This document shows, piece after piece, positions 44,143 through 51,874 of a stretch of 64,000 bases of DNA. Both the position numbers and the translations under genes were made by a program. This stretch comes from Streptomyces echinoruber. Its GTDB lineage: Bacteria > Actinomycetota > Actinomycetes > Streptomycetales > Streptomycetaceae. How positions within the stretch are numbered: the first letter of the stretch is position 1; every line of letters starts with the position of its first letter. The notes beneath the pieces are model-generated. The model did no database searches, was not told the origin of the DNA, and saw nothing but the letters and a program-made list of their open reading frames with translations. The stretch lies in contig NZ_BMWH01000031.1 in assembly GCF_014651135.1 (NCBI RefSeq), positions 1 through 64,000 on the forward strand, read 5' to 3'.

Positions 44143-45611
44143 GTGAGGCTTCGCAGTCCGACCTCCAAGGCGAGCACATCGCACAGCAGATCGGGGACGA
44201 CCGGAGCGGAGCCGGCGTCCTTCCGCGCCTGGGCGAGCGCCTTGCCGTCAACGTAGCCGAGGTCCACCAGAATGGACTCCTTCAGCATGCCGTCCAGGAC
44301 GAGCAGGCCGTAGGACCGCAGGCCCTTCTGCAGGACGGCCAGGAAGTTCTCCGGTTCGGCCGGCGCGGCCACCCGTTCGGGCAGCCCGGCCCGCCTGATC
44401 CGCTCGCGGAACAGCGCCTTGCCTCGCTTGTACTCATGCGGTAGCTGCTCCATGAACCGCACGATCCGCGGGTGCGCGAGCGGGCTCACTGGCCAGATCC
44501 CGGCCCGGAGGAAGCCGGGGTTGTGCATCCCGAACGCCATCAGGGTCGGTACGGGCAGCACAGGGATGGGGGCCAGGTGCTCGTTGACCTCGGTGAGCGC
44601 TCGGACTGCTTTGTCGCCCAGCCACGGCACGGGTTCCGGCATCGGCAGTTCGGCCCGCGTCCTGGAGTGGCAGGCGTTGATCTCGTCCCCGCCGCTGCCC
44701 GTGAACATGACCTCGCACCGCCGGGCGGCTGCCTGCTCGCGTACGACATCGAACGCCTCCTGGTAGAAGGCTCCCGCCGGATCGTGCGGCCTACGCAAAG
44801 CACGCACACCTCCAGGGCAGAAGGGTGGGTGCTGCATGGCGGGGGTGGCCGTGTCGTGGAAGCCGCAGTGTTCCACGAGGGCCCGGCGCCGCTCGCTCTG
44901 TCGCCTGCCGGTTCTGCCTCCCACCAGCAGACCGAAGCTGTGCGTCTCGGGGAAGCGGGCGGCCTTCACGGCCAGGGCGACATTCCCGGAGTCCGCGCCG
45001 CCGGACAGTTCAACACCCACGCATCCGGTTGCAGTCGGCGCCTGGCGGATCACGTCGGTCAGCAACCCGTCCAGAGCCACGAGTGGATCAACGCCGGGCC
45101 GCAATGTGCGGGGCTCAAGCACGTGTTCGGCCGGCTCCGGGTAGTGGATGCTGAGCCCCGAGGTGGTGAACATGGCTGACGCCCGTTCGGTGAGGCGGTA
45201 GACGCCTGCGAACAGCGTCTCGGACGTGTAGCGGTGCTGCCTCGTCAGCGTTCGGGCGACGACGCGCGGCACCAGGCGGTCAATCCGCAGATGCGGTCGC
45301 AGCGCGGTCAGGTCCCACGAGGCGTGCAGCTCGCCGGCCTTCTCCGTCAGGTAGAGCGGAGCCGTGCCGAAGGCTCCTGCCGACAGGCGGGCTCGTCCAG
45401 GCTCCATGGTGAGTTTGACGAAGTCGGCCTCACCCTGCTTGCATTCCCTCACCCGGACTCGTACGCGCGGGGCTTGGTCGTCGTTGACCTCCATGGCCAA
45501 CACGGACATGTTCGCGGGCTCGACCCAGCTCTCGCCATTGATCCAACGGCCGCCCTGTGGCCTCCACTCGGGCTTCTGGAGATCGTCCAGGCGCAGACGC
45601 ATCGACAGCAT
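44139..45611 (-). CDS. Asparagine-synthetase-like amide ligase (lasso-cyclase-like)
   Basis: The 490-residue protein has the asparagine synthase ATP-pyrophosphatase fold: PP-loop ELSGGADSGNVA (about residue 205) and a second motif FTGSGGDEINACHSR (about 310). The N-terminal glutaminase half is degenerate and there is no catalytic Cys at position 2, so it should adenylate a carboxylate but not use glutamine. That matches McjC-type lasso cyclases, which join a Gly N-terminus to an Asp/Glu side chain, and beta-lactam synthetases. I take the ATG at 45611 (GAAAGGGACGAC before it); the ATG at 45632 lies against a strong hairpin. A 39-codon precursor candidate precedes it and a methyltransferase follows. 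Confidence 0.85.
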   Translation of the reverse strand: MLSMRLRLDDLQKPEWRPQGGRWINGESWVEPANMSVLAMEVNDDQAPRVRVRVRECKQGEADFVKLTMEPGRARLSAGAFGTAPLYLTEKAGELHASWDLTALRPHLRIDRLVPRVVARTLTRQHRYTSETLFAGVYRLTERASAMFTTSGLSIHYPEPAEHVLEPRTLRPGVDPLVALDGLLTDVIRQAPTATGCVGVELSGGADSGNVALAVKAARFPETHSFGLLVGGRTGRRQSERRRALVEHCGFHDTATPAMQHPPFCPGGVRALRRPHDPAGAFYQEAFDVVREQAAARRCEVMFTGSGGDEINACHSRTRAELPMPEPVPWLGDKAVRALTEVNEHLAPIPVLPVPTLMAFGMHNPGFLRAGIWPVSPLAHPRIVRFMEQLPHEYKRGKALFRERIRRAGLPERVAAPAEPENFLAVLQKGLRSYGLLVLDGMLKESILVDLGYVDGKALAQARKDAGSAPVVPDLLCDVLALEVGLRSLT

Positions 45612-45634
45612 GTCGTCCCTTTCCGTTGTCATGC

Positions 45635-45668
45635 GGCGGGGCGGGGCCGCGTACGGTCCCGCCCCGCC
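45635..45668 (-). terminator. Strong hairpin between precursor and cyclase genes
   Basis: GGCGGGGCGGGGCC (45635-45648) pairs with GGTCCCGCCCCGCC (45655-45668) at all 14 positions, one as a wobble, around a 6-nt loop. There is no T-run. It fits a partial terminator or mRNA-stabilising hairpin that raises precursor over enzyme levels. Confidence 0.7.
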
Positions 45669-45684
45669 TGGCATCAGCCCTGGA

Positions 45685-45804
45685 TCACTTGCTGCAGTGG
45701 TCGCCGTTGTTGTCGCCGCCGCCCGGCATCTTGTCGAGCAGCGCGGCCTCGACGGCCGGGACGCCGGTGATCAGGTCGCCGGTGAACAGCTCGTCCACGT
45801 TCAT
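45685..45804 (-). CDS. 39-residue RiPP precursor candidate
   Basis: An excellent ribosome site (AAGGGAGAAAAG) precedes the ATG at 45804. The peptide opens M-N-V-D-E-L-F-T-G-D and has a helical acidic middle (VPAVEAALLDK), as leader peptides do. It ends M-P-G-G-G-D-N-N-G-D-H-C-S-K. If the core starts at the first Gly after Pro, an Asp is at position 8, right for a macrolactam ring, but only four residues (H-C-S-K) would follow, short for a lasso tail. The usual lasso leader marks (Y-x-x-P, Thr at -2) are missing. It is first in an operon with a cyclase-like ligase and a methyltransferase. Confidence 0.65.
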   Translation of the reverse strand: MNVDELFTGDLITGVPAVEAALLDKMPGGGDNNGDHCSK

Positions 45805-45857
45805 CTTTTCTCCCTTACGGTTGAAGCGGACTCCGCGGCAGGTGCTGCGGAGTTGGA

Positions 45858-45901
45858 CCCGTCCGGCTGCCGGACCCTTGCGAAGAAGGCAGCCGGACGG
45901 G
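45858..45901 (-). promoter_or_regulatory. 14-bp perfect hairpin upstream of the precursor gene
   Basis: CCCGTCCGGCTGCC (45858-45871) pairs with GGCAGCCGGACGGG (45888-45901), loop 16 nt. A smaller stem ACTCCGC/GCGGAGT at 45830-45853 lies between it and the ribosome site. It may end upstream transcription or control the precursor leader RNA. Confidence 0.5.
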
Positions 45902-46083
45902 GTGCCCGCCGCTTCCGGCGGCGGACCCTCCCTCGTCACGGGTGGGGAACCTGGATGCGTGACGGGGGAGGAGTCAGGTGGGTGTGGATGTGGCGGCCAT
46001 TCCGAGAACGAAGCCGACCGGCCCCGGGATCGTGATGATCAGGAGCGGTCCGTCGTAGCGATCGACGACAGCGGCTGACCGCC

Positions 46084-46311
46084 TCACAGTCGCTCTCCGC
46101 GACTGCGCTCGTTGACCTCGCGCACCGCGGCGCTCAGCCTCGCTGCCCCGTCCTCCGACGTCGTGGGGCAGTGCCGTGGGCAGCGACACGGCGAGCATCG
46201 ATTCGGACCCGGCAGCAGGTCCGTGCCCTCATAGGTGTCGATCCTCAACATCCCGTCCATGCCCCGCTCCTCGGTCATCCGGGCCAGTCGGGCCCGCGCT
46301 TCGCTTCTCAT
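46084..46311 (-). CDS. Uncharacterised 75-residue frame upstream of the RiPP operon, possibly frameshifted
   Basis: GAGGGACTCAAGAG precedes the ATG at 46311. The frame gives an Arg/Glu-rich N-terminus (MRSEARARLARMTEERGMDG) and ends ...AAVREVNERSRGERL. The middle reads as a Cys/Pro/Arg-rich stretch with poorer third-position GC, while the alternative frame over the same bases reads MLAVSLPTALP with strong third-position GC. One base gained before it and one C lost from a CCCC run would restore a smooth protein, so two compensating indels are possible. A further high-GC3 frame runs on to 45974 (PLLIITIPGPVGFVLGMAA). No family is recognised. Confidence 0.4.
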   Translation of the reverse strand: MRSEARARLARMTEERGMDGMLRIDTYEGTDLLPGPNRCSPCRCPRHCPTTSEDGAARLSAAVREVNERSRGERL

Positions 46312-46413
46312 CTCTTGAGTCCCTCAAACGACGGCTGCGGCGAGGACTCGCCGGCTCCTGCTTCCTCTACGCAACCGCACGACTACGCACAGCGGTACCG
46401 TTGTCGCAACGCC

Positions 46414-46438
46414 AGGACTTGAAAGCCTTGAAAGTCCT
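46414..46438. promoter_or_regulatory. Repeat/palindrome in the promoter of the XRE/TPR regulator
   Basis: AGGACTT (46414-46420) and AAGTCCT (46432-46438) form an inverted repeat enclosing the direct repeat CTTGAAAG-C-CTTGAAAG. It starts 48 bp before the regulator ATG. TTGAG-TCC-CTCAA at 46315-46327, next to the divergent small frame, is a similar element. Confidence 0.5.
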
Positions 46439-46461
46439 TGGGAGCACGGGGAGTTGAAGGC

Positions 46462-47802
46462 ATGGCCAAGCGTGAACCGAACGTGGCGCTCGGGCGTCTG
46501 CTCACCGAAAGCCGCTGGACCCACCGTCAGTTCGCACGGGCGGTGAACCGCATCGGCACCGAAACCGGGACTCCCCTGCGCTACGACGAGTCGGCGGTGA
46601 GCCACTGGCTCGGCGGAACCATCCCCCGCGGCGCGGTGCGCGCATGCATCCTCGAAGCTCTCTCGCGCCGCCTCGACCGCCCCGTCACCCATGCCGAAGC
46701 CGGCCTGCCCGTTCCACAGGATGCCTCCTCCACGGCTGCGGATACCGTGGAGGGGGTGATCGAGCTGGGGAGGCTGGATATGGACCCGTCCCGCCGCAGC
46801 GTCCTGGGTGCCGGTTTGTTCTCCGTGGCCCTCACCATTCCCGGCTGGCCTGATGTGGTCGGGCGTGCCGAGGCCGTCCGGTCCGGCCGTACGACACGCA
46901 TCGGCATGAGCGAAGTGAACATGGTCGTCGCCATGACCGAGCGTGTCTCGGAGCTGGACGACGAGTTCGGCGGCCGACACGCACGCCCCATGGCCGCCTC
47001 GTTCATGGTCAACACCGTGGCCTCCTATCTGCGCGCCGACGCGCCCGAGGACGTACGCAAGGCGATGCTGTCCGCCGCCTCGGACCTGCTCTACCTGACC
47101 GGCTACATGGCCGTGGACGAAGGGCTGCACGGTCTCGCGCAGCGCTACTACGTCAAGGCTCTGGAGCTGGCGGGCGCGGCCGAGGATCACTTGACGTACT
47201 GCACCACCCTGCGGGGGATGAGCGTCCAGGCGGTCGACCTCCGCCACGGAGCGAAGGCCGTGGCACTGGCCGATGCCGCTGCCGCCGCCTCCCCGAAAGC
47301 CGGGCCGCGGATGCGTGCCTTCCTCCTCGGTCAGCAGGCACATGCCGCCGCACAGACGGGCGACCGTTCGGGCGCGTTGCGCTGCATCCGGGAGGCCGAG
47401 GCGGCCATGGACCGCGCCGAGTCACGCGGAAAGGCGTTCGGCTCGTACGACCCCTCTTCGCTCAACTACCACGTCAGCCAGGTCCGTTACGAACTCGGCG
47501 ACAAGGCCGGAGCCGTCGAAGCCATGCAGCAGGCGGACCGGCTCCGCCCCAGTGTGTACCGGCGCACACGAGTGCACCGCCGTGGACTGCTGGCCGAGCG
47601 GCAACTGGAACTCGGCCACCTGGAAGCGGCATGCGCCACCTGGCACCAGGCCCTCGACGACTACCCCAAGGTGCAGTCCGGCCGCGCCGACGACCGCGTG
47701 CGGGCGATGTTCGGTCTCTTGCGCCCTCATCTGAAGAACGCGGTAGCCCGCGACCTGTACGACCGCGCACGGACGATCGCACCACCGTCGCTCACCACCT
47801 GA
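46462..47802 (+). CDS. XRE-type HTH regulator with TPR-like C-terminal domain
   Basis: The 446-residue protein starts M-A-K-R-E-P-N-V after GGGGAGTTGAAGGC. Residues about 10-80 form a helix-turn-helix (TESRWTHRQFARAVN, DESAVSHWLGGTIPRG). The rest is all-helical with TPR-like repeats (LAQRYYVKALELAGAAED, ALADAAAAASPKAGPRMRAFLLGQQAHAA, LEAACATWHQALDDYP). Regulators of this type are common single copies beside specialised-metabolite genes. It diverges from the RiPP-like operon and its small upstream frame, so it is the likely local controller, perhaps sensing a peptide through its TPR part. Confidence 0.82.
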   Translation: MAKREPNVALGRLLTESRWTHRQFARAVNRIGTETGTPLRYDESAVSHWLGGTIPRGAVRACILEALSRRLDRPVTHAEAGLPVPQDASSTAADTVEGVIELGRLDMDPSRRSVLGAGLFSVALTIPGWPDVVGRAEAVRSGRTTRIGMSEVNMVVAMTERVSELDDEFGGRHARPMAASFMVNTVASYLRADAPEDVRKAMLSAASDLLYLTGYMAVDEGLHGLAQRYYVKALELAGAAEDHLTYCTTLRGMSVQAVDLRHGAKAVALADAAAAASPKAGPRMRAFLLGQQAHAAAQTGDRSGALRCIREAEAAMDRAESRGKAFGSYDPSSLNYHVSQVRYELGDKAGAVEAMQQADRLRPSVYRRTRVHRRGLLAERQLELGHLEAACATWHQALDDYPKVQSGRADDRVRAMFGLLRPHLKNAVARDLYDRARTIAPPSLTT

Positions 47803-47990
47803 ACCCGTCACGTCTTCAAGCCCCGCCACGGGCACACAGCCAAGATGCACGACCACGAGCAGTCGTCTGGACTGTCGGTTCGAAACCGATCAGCGGACTA
47901 CCGATATGCACTGTCGCTGACGGGACGCAATGCAGACTTCAAACTGCTGATCACAGCCTGAACCTCTTCCCTCTCACCAGCGTCGACCCA

Positions 47991-48240
47991 TTGAGCCGGA
48001 ACAGTTGAGTTGCCTGCTTGTCGACCGGACGTGGTCGAGGTTCAGGAGTGCGTCGGTTGTCGCCCGCCGCGCGGGAGGTGGTGTGGCTGCGGGTGGTGGC
48101 CGCGCTGGAACCGGGTGCTGCGCACATATCGGCAGGCGGCCGAGGTGTTCGGGTGCTTCCCCCACCGCCGCCAGCGGCTACTTCCACGCCTGCAACGTCC
48201 GCTACACGATCGTGTAGGCAATCCAATAGTCCCGGCTCAA
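47991..48240 (+). mobile_element. 250-bp MITE-like deletion derivative of the IS630-type element
   Basis: Both ends match the IS at 49982-51086: left TTGAGCCGGAACAGTTGAGT with TGCCT, right AGGCAATCCAATAGTCCCGG with CTCAA. It keeps about 160 bp from the transposase 5' end and about 85 bp from its 3' end, with the middle deleted. TA follows the right end. The remaining bases of 47803-48370 hold no gene. Confidence 0.85.
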
Positions 48241-48370
48241 TATGCGCTGACGGGGCCACGCCAGTTGGAGGGGAAAAACTCGTCGAGATTCGACCACAAC
48301 GGCGTCCGTGTGATTGTCGACTGGGATATGCTGCGGAAGTCCACGGCGTACCACCCTGGCAGGTGAATGG

Positions 48371-48832
48371 GTGAATAGAAGTGAACGCGACGAATGGCTT
48401 GGGTGCTTCCTGACGGAAATGGAAGCCTCTCGGCTGGAAAATGCCTCTGTTCCTGTCGCGCCGGGAAAGGCGTTGGGGCTCGTCGAGCTGCTGCAGAGCT
48501 GGCGTGATCATGTTGTCAGGATTGAGGGAGAGCTTGAGCTTCCCGATTCCGACAGGACGGTATGGGGTGTTTATGACTTGATTGCTGCACTCGCCCTTAG
48601 GAGCTTCATCGCCCGTGGTATGGAAATCGCTGACCAGAATTCCCTTGAGGGATTCAGGCGAGCGCTCGGCGATGTCGACTCTAGATTTAGAGAGTTCACC
48701 GAAGGTGATGAATCTGGAGTCGTTCGCCGCCTGGATGAAGGCGAGAGGCCGAGTGGTGAATGGTGGTGGGATCGAGTTCCGCGCATCGGTCCGATCCGTC
48801 GGGAGATCGAGCGAATCAAGGCGACCCGCTGA
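48371..48832 (+). CDS. Uncharacterised low-GC 153-residue protein (accessory)
   Basis: A GTG at 48371 (reads M-N-R-S-E-R-D-E-W-L-G-C) has GGCAGGTGAATG upstream. The protein is acidic and helical, with no membrane segment. The clearest segment is VYDLIAALALRSFIARGMEIA and it ends in WWWDRVPRIGPIRREIERIKA. Many codons end in A or T (GAA, AAT, CTT), unlike its neighbours, so it was probably acquired by transfer. It sits among transposon remnants and near a DUF4259 gene of similar composition. An immunity-type or defence-associated role would fit, but no family is recognised. Confidence 0.6.
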   Translation: MNRSERDEWLGCFLTEMEASRLENASVPVAPGKALGLVELLQSWRDHVVRIEGELELPDSDRTVWGVYDLIAALALRSFIARGMEIADQNSLEGFRRALGDVDSRFREFTEGDESGVVRRLDEGERPSGEWWWDRVPRIGPIRREIERIKATR

Positions 48833-48892
48833 CCAGGGCGCTGTCGTTCTCGTGATCGGCCGGGCATGATCACGTGTAGTCCAAGGATTGCC

Positions 48893-49560
48893 GGCGGACA
48901 GTCTGCAGCGCCTGGCTGGCGTGCGGGGACGGCAGCCGCGACATGGTGACGGCCTCCAGGCGGTGGATCTCGTCGCGGCCGTGCGCGGCGGCCCGGGTGC
49001 GGTCCATCAGCGGCACTTCCTTGCGGGGGAAGGTCCTTCACCAGGGCGTGCAGGGTCGGGTGGTTGCCCTTGAAGACGGCGATGCAGTGCGCCCTGTTCT
49101 CCTCGAGGAGGAACCTCGCGTGGCCGGTCTGGGGTGGCAGCGCCTCGAAGGTCACGACTGTGTCGGTCATGGCCGAGAAGCTCCAGTAGCGGCCGGAACG
49201 CGGTGATCTCGTTGCTTTGGGCGTCGGCTTCGCGCTGGGCGAGGACGATGCCGTCGCCGCGCAGTGCGGAGATGAGGTGGACGCGGCGGCCGTCGGCGCG
49301 GACGGCGGGTGTTCGTCCTCGTCGGCAGCGCGGCAGACGTCCGCGTGAGCGGTGAGCCGGTCGCCGGTCGCGGCATCGAGGGCGTCGCCGTCGATGCGTT
49401 GCAGTACGCGGCGCACGGTTGCTTCGCTGGGCGCCCGGTAGGGCCGGGTACCGATCGCGTAGCGTGGCCCCGCAGGCGGCGCGGTACGGCAAACGGCACA
49501 GGCGGTTCAGCAGGTTGGGCAGTTCGTCGGGGCGGACCGATCCGAAACCGGTGGGACTCT
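48893..49560 (-). pseudogene. Degenerate ISAs1-family transposase
   Basis: Typical ISAs1 segments occur in more than one frame on the minus strand: VRRVLQRIDGDALDAATG, then GRRVHLISALRGDGIVLAQRE with SNEITAFRPLLE, then (after a shift near 49170) TVVTFEALPPQTGHARFLLEE and CIAVFKGNHPTLHALVKDLP. Catalytic residues are lost or out of frame and no intact ends are visible. It is a dead element between the orphan genes. Confidence 0.8.
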
Positions 49561-49634
49561 ATTGAACCGGAGAGGCCCAGAGATCGAAGTTTCAATCGGC
49601 GGATACCTGCCGTAAGTCTCGATTGGAGTTTGTA

Positions 49635-49985
49635 ATGGGGACCTGGGGATCGGGTCCGTTCGACAGTGACACTGCTGAGGACTTCCTCGATGAACTGAAA
49701 GAACGATCTGCATTGCAGCGGCTGGCAGTTGTCGAGAATGTGTTCCGTTCTGTCGTCGAGGCAGGCGGTAATTCAAGCTCCTCTGTGCTTCCTGAGGAAG
49801 TGGTGGCTTCTGCTGCTGTGGTTGCGGCTAATGTCCCAACCGGGAGTTCTTTGTCTTGGGGTGAAGAATATTCCGGAATCAGGGAATGGCTGCCGAAGCC
49901 AATTGCTCCCGCTCTGGCCTCGTCTGCGATTCGGGCACTGGAAGCGACGTTGCCCGCTGACGGATGGTTCTGGAGGAGCTGTTGA
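49635..49985 (+). pseudogene. DUF4259 protein truncated by an IS
   Basis: Opening MGTWGSGPFDSDTAEDFLDE is the DUF4259 signature. ATTGGAGTTTGTA precedes the ATG. The frame stops at a TGA inside the left inverted repeat of the IS at 49982, giving 116 residues ending F-W-R-S-C. If the IS is removed and flanks joined at the TA after its right end, the frame would go on for K-K-K-M-K-I-Q and stop, so about seven residues may be lost. Lower GC than neighbours. The family role is unknown; some members sit near polymorphic toxins. Confidence 0.75.
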
Positions 49986-51086
49986 GGCGGAACGGTTGGG
50001 TTGCCTGCTCGTTGACAGGGTGTGATCGAGGTTGAGGACGCGCGTCGGCTGTCGCCTGCCGCGCGGGAGGCGGTGCGGCTGCGAGTGGTGGCCGCGCTGG
50101 AACCGGGTGCTGCGCACGTACCGGCAGGCAGCCGAGATGTTCGGAGTCAGCGAGCGTTCGGTGGGCAGTTGGTGGCGGGCCTACCGCGGCGGCGGCCGGG
50201 AGGCTTTGGCGGTGCGGCGGAGGCGGCGCCCCGGACCACAGGAGCTGATCAGCGATGAGGAGCGGGGCACGCTGTTCCAGGCGATGGCGGACTACACGCC
50301 CGAGGAGTTGCTGATCGGCGGGCCGTTGTGGACCCGGGCCGCGGTGCGGGAGCTCATCCGGATGGTGTGCGGGGTGGTGATGACCGAGCGCGGGGTGGGC
50401 ACGTGGCTGCGCCGGCACGGCTTCTCCCCGCAGCGCCCGGCCCGCCGTGCCTGCCAGCAGTGTGACGAGAAGGTACGTGCGTGGCTCGAGCAGGACTACC
50501 CGGCCATCGCCGCGCGGGCGAAGACGGAGAAAGCCGTCGTGGCCTGGGCCGACCAGTGCGGGCTGCGCTCCAACACAGCTTTGCCCGGCCGCTTTTGGGC
50601 ACCGAAGGGCCGCACTCCGGTGGTGCGGGTGAACGGCAAGCGGCTGCGCGTGAACGTCATGTCCGCGATCGCCTCGCGCGGCGCGCTGTGGTTCACCGTC
50701 TTCACCGGCCGCTTCACCGCAAAGGTGTTCACCGGCTTTTTGGACCGGCTCGCCCGCCACGCCGGACGCAAGGTCCACGTGATCGCCGACCGGCACCCGG
50801 TCCACCGCAGCAAGGCCGTCCGCACCTGGCTGGACAACAACGCCGACCGCGTCGAACTGCACCTGATGCCCGGCTACAGCCCCGAACTCAACCCCGACGA
50901 GCTCCTCAACGCCGACCTCAAACGGCACGTCCACGCCTCACGCGCCCGCTCCGCCGACGACCTCGCCCACGAAACCCGCCGCTTCCTACGACGCCGCCAG
51001 CGCCAACCCCACATCGTCCGCGGCTACTTCCACGCCCGCCACGTCCGCTACACGATCACATAGGCAACCCAACAGTTCCACCTCAA
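49982..51086 (+). mobile_element. IS630-family insertion sequence, about 1105 bp
   Basis: Left end TTGAGGCGGAACGGTTGGGT plus TGCCT and right end AGGCAACCCAACAGTTCCAC plus CTCAA form 25-bp inverted repeats with 23 matches. TA follows the right end; no TA copy precedes the left end, so the target duplication is not intact or the edge is off by a few bases. It carries one transposase gene. Confidence 0.88.
50022..51063 (+). CDS. IS630-family transposase, two overlapping frames
   Basis: The first frame (50022, M-I-E-V-E-D-A-R-R-L-S-P-A-A-R-E) reads about 27 sensible residues to VVAALE. The family pattern then continues as RVLRTYRQAAEMFGVSERSVGSW in the next frame to 51063. The shift lies in CTGGAACCGGGTGCTGCGC near 50095-50110. 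The DDE region shows VVAWADQCGLRS, HVIADRHPVHRS and YSPELNPDELLNADLK. The first acidic motif has D-Q where D-E is usual. Either a frameshift inactivates it or the two frames are joined by programmed shifting; the MITE copy has the same bases at this point. Confidence 0.8.
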
Positions 51087-51231
51087 TAAGAAAAAGATGA
51101 AGATCCAGTGAGTGTTACCGGGGTATTCGGCGCATAGCGCGCCACGCCTGCGTGACACGCATCACAGTGACGCGCGTGACAAGGCGTCAACTCGGTGGCG
51201 CCGCAGGACGGAAGAGCCCTCCGGCGCGCGC

Positions 51232-51858
51232 CTACAGCGCCTTGATGCCCTCCGCCGTCGCCCGGGCCAGGGCCGTCAGGTAGCCCTTGGGGAGTTTTTC
51301 GCCGCGGATGACCACCGAGCGCCAGTACAGGGGGCCGGAGACCAGGTCCAGGGCCACGTCCTCGGCGTAGCCGGGGCGCAGTTCGCCGCGTGCGGCGGCG
51401 GCCTTGAGGATGCGCAGCGCGACGCTCTCCTGGCCCTCGCGCAGGGCCTTCTGCATGGCCTGGTCGATGTCGGGGTTGCGGGCGGCCTCGGCGAGCAGGT
51501 CGGGGATGACCTGTGAGGCGACGGGGTGGCGCAGGGCGCGGGAGGTGACCTCGTACAGCAGGCGCAGGTCCTGTTCGAGGGAGCCGGTGTCGGGGACGGG
51601 CAGGCCCTGGACGGCGAGCGCCGAGACGATGTCGAGGACGAGGTGCAGCTTGGAGCGCCAGCGGCGGTAGACCGCGGTCTTGCCGACGCCCGCCCGGCGC
51701 GCGATGCCCTCGATGGACATGCGCGCGTAGCCGACGGCCGCGAGTTCCTCGAACACCGCCGCGCGGATGGCCTCCGTCACGTCCTCGCGCAGGACGGCCG
51801 CCCCGGCGGGGGCCCGGCGGCGCGGACGCGTCGGCTGCTCGTCGGCGTTCGTCGTCAT
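51232..51858 (-). CDS. TetR-family regulator
   Basis: The 208-residue protein has the TetR HTH at residues about 25-75 (VFEELAAVGYARMSIEGIARRAGVGKTAVYRRW) and a C-terminal TetR_C ligand domain (SRALRHPVASQVIPDLLAEAARNP, PLYWRSVV). The start at 51858 has GGGCGGC before it; an ATG at 51870 is possible. It diverges from tagGH and probably controls them and itself through the repeats at 51875-51938. The ligand is unknown. Confidence 0.92.
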   Translation of the reverse strand: MTTNADEQPTRPRRRAPAGAAVLREDVTEAIRAAVFEELAAVGYARMSIEGIARRAGVGKTAVYRRWRSKLHLVLDIVSALAVQGLPVPDTGSLEQDLRLLYEVTSRALRHPVASQVIPDLLAEAARNPDIDQAMQKALREGQESVALRILKAAAARGELRPGYAEDVALDLVSGPLYWRSVVIRGEKLPKGYLTALARATAEGIKAL

Positions 51859-51874
51859 GCCGCCCAGCATAGGG

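Noticed and set aside
43396..45804. A standard lasso-peptide cluster
   Set aside because: No RRE or transglutaminase-like protease gene is near, and the precursor lacks the usual leader marks and tail length; only the ligase is lasso-like.
43396..45804. Lanthipeptide or graspetide cluster
   Set aside because: There is no LanM/LanB/LanC or ATP-grasp gene; the activating enzyme has asparagine-synthetase PP-loop motifs.
47803..47990. tRNA-like GGTTCGAAACC stretch near 47877
   Set aside because: The bases around GTTCGAAACCGATCAGCGG do not form acceptor or anticodon arms; no tRNA can be folded there.
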